A model generated the notes under the pieces. That model did not search any database. It was not told where the DNA came from and worked only from the letters and a program-made list of their open reading frames with translations. The position numbers and the translations under genes were made by a program. A stretch of DNA of 64,000 nt from an uncultured Pseudokineococcus sp. (GTDB taxonomy: Bacteria; Actinomycetota; Actinomycetes; Actinomycetales; Quadrisphaeraceae), in the NCBI RefSeq assembly GCF_947495735.1, contig NZ_CANMAA010000001.1:62001-126000 (forward strand), in the 5' to 3' direction. Shown in pieces: positions 63,266 through 64,000 of this stretch (positions within the stretch are counted from its first letter, which is position 1; each line of letters begins with the position of its first letter).

Positions 63266-64000
63266 CCCCGTCCACCTCCGGCGCGCACCCCGCCGGCACC
63301 CCGGCCGACAGCGGCACCACGAGCCGCACCGACGCCGCAGCCCGTGCGACGGCGACCCCCGACACGGGGGTCCCCGTGCTCGAGGTCGAGGACCTGCGCG
63401 TGGAGTTCCGCACCCGCGGGCCCGTGGTCAACGCCGTCAACGGCGTGAGCTACTCGATCGCGCCCGGCGAGACGATGGCGATCCTGGGGGAGTCGGGCTG
63501 CGGCAAGTCCGTCTCCGCCCAGGCGATCATGGGGATCCTCGACACCCCGCCGGCGGTCATCAGCGGGGCCATCCGCTTCGAGGGTCGCGACATGCTCGCG
63601 ATGGGGGCCGAGGACCAGCGCAAGATCCGCGGGCCCGGCGTCTCGATGATCTTCCAGGACGCCCTCTCGGCGCTGAACCCCGTCTACAGCGTCGGGTACC
63701 AGATCGGCGAGATGTTCCGGGCGCACCGCGGCACCTCCAAGAAGGAGGCGCGGGAGAGGGCCGTCGAGCTCATGGACCGGGTGCGCATCCCGGCGGCGCG
63801 CCAGCGCGTCGACGACTACCCGCACCAGTTCTCGGGCGGCATGCGCCAGCGCGTCATGATCGCCATGGCGCTCGCGCTGGACCCGAAGGTGCTCATCGCC
63901 GACGAGCCGACGACGGCCCTCGACGTCACGGTGCAGGCCCAGGTCATGGACCTGCTCAAGGACCTGCAGCGCGACACCGGCATGGGCCTGATCCTCATCA
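63262..64000 (+). CDS. dipeptide ABC transporter ATP-binding protein (DppD-like), truncated by window edge
   Basis: [89 protein letters not shown]. Confidence 0.95.
   Translation, partial: MTPSTSGAHPAGTPADSGTTSRTDAAARATATPDTGVPVLEVEDLRVEFRTRGPVVNAVNGVSYSIAPGETMAILGESGCGKSVSAQAIMGILDTPPAVISGAIRFEGRDMLAMGAEDQRKIRGPGVSMIFQDALSALNPVYSVGYQIGEMFRAHRGTSKKEARERAVELMDRVRIPAARQRVDDYPHQFSGGMRQRVMIAMALALDPKVLIADEPTTALDVTVQAQVMDLLKDLQRDTGMGLILI

Overview
High-GC (actinobacterial-type) chromosomal window. Most of it is ordinary core-genome content: eno, divIC/ftsB-like, DUF501, ppx/gppA, cystathionine beta-synthase, msrA, MocR/YczE pair, metB, ilvA, DrrAB-type ABC exporter, greA, mca, murT-gatD, gltS, uppS, fumC, a sugar ABC importer with PfkB kinase and glpX, xseAB, ispH, rmuC, ychF and a dipeptide ABC importer cut by the right edge. 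The left edge carries a glycan-type cluster with three sulfotransferases, a GT4 glycosyltransferase and a GH39-like lipoprotein. No CRISPR array, transposon or prophage was seen. The main unexplained signals are: (1) a family of intergenic tandem arrays with a ~41-bp period and a shared core (about GYCGACnnnGTGCGS) at three unlinked sites (9, 5 and 3 copies), plus two weaker possible relatives; (2) a G16 homopolymer inside a PAP2-phosphatase gene that puts its N-terminus out of frame with its core, with a (GGTGCC)n microsatellite just upstream, so a candidate phase-variable locus or an assembly indel; (3) a 73-nt tRNA with a UAA anticodon but no long variable arm and G73, unlike a normal tRNA-Leu; (4) strong intergenic hairpins, including one inside the dipeptide-transporter operon. 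All calls were made by reading the sequence, without database searches.
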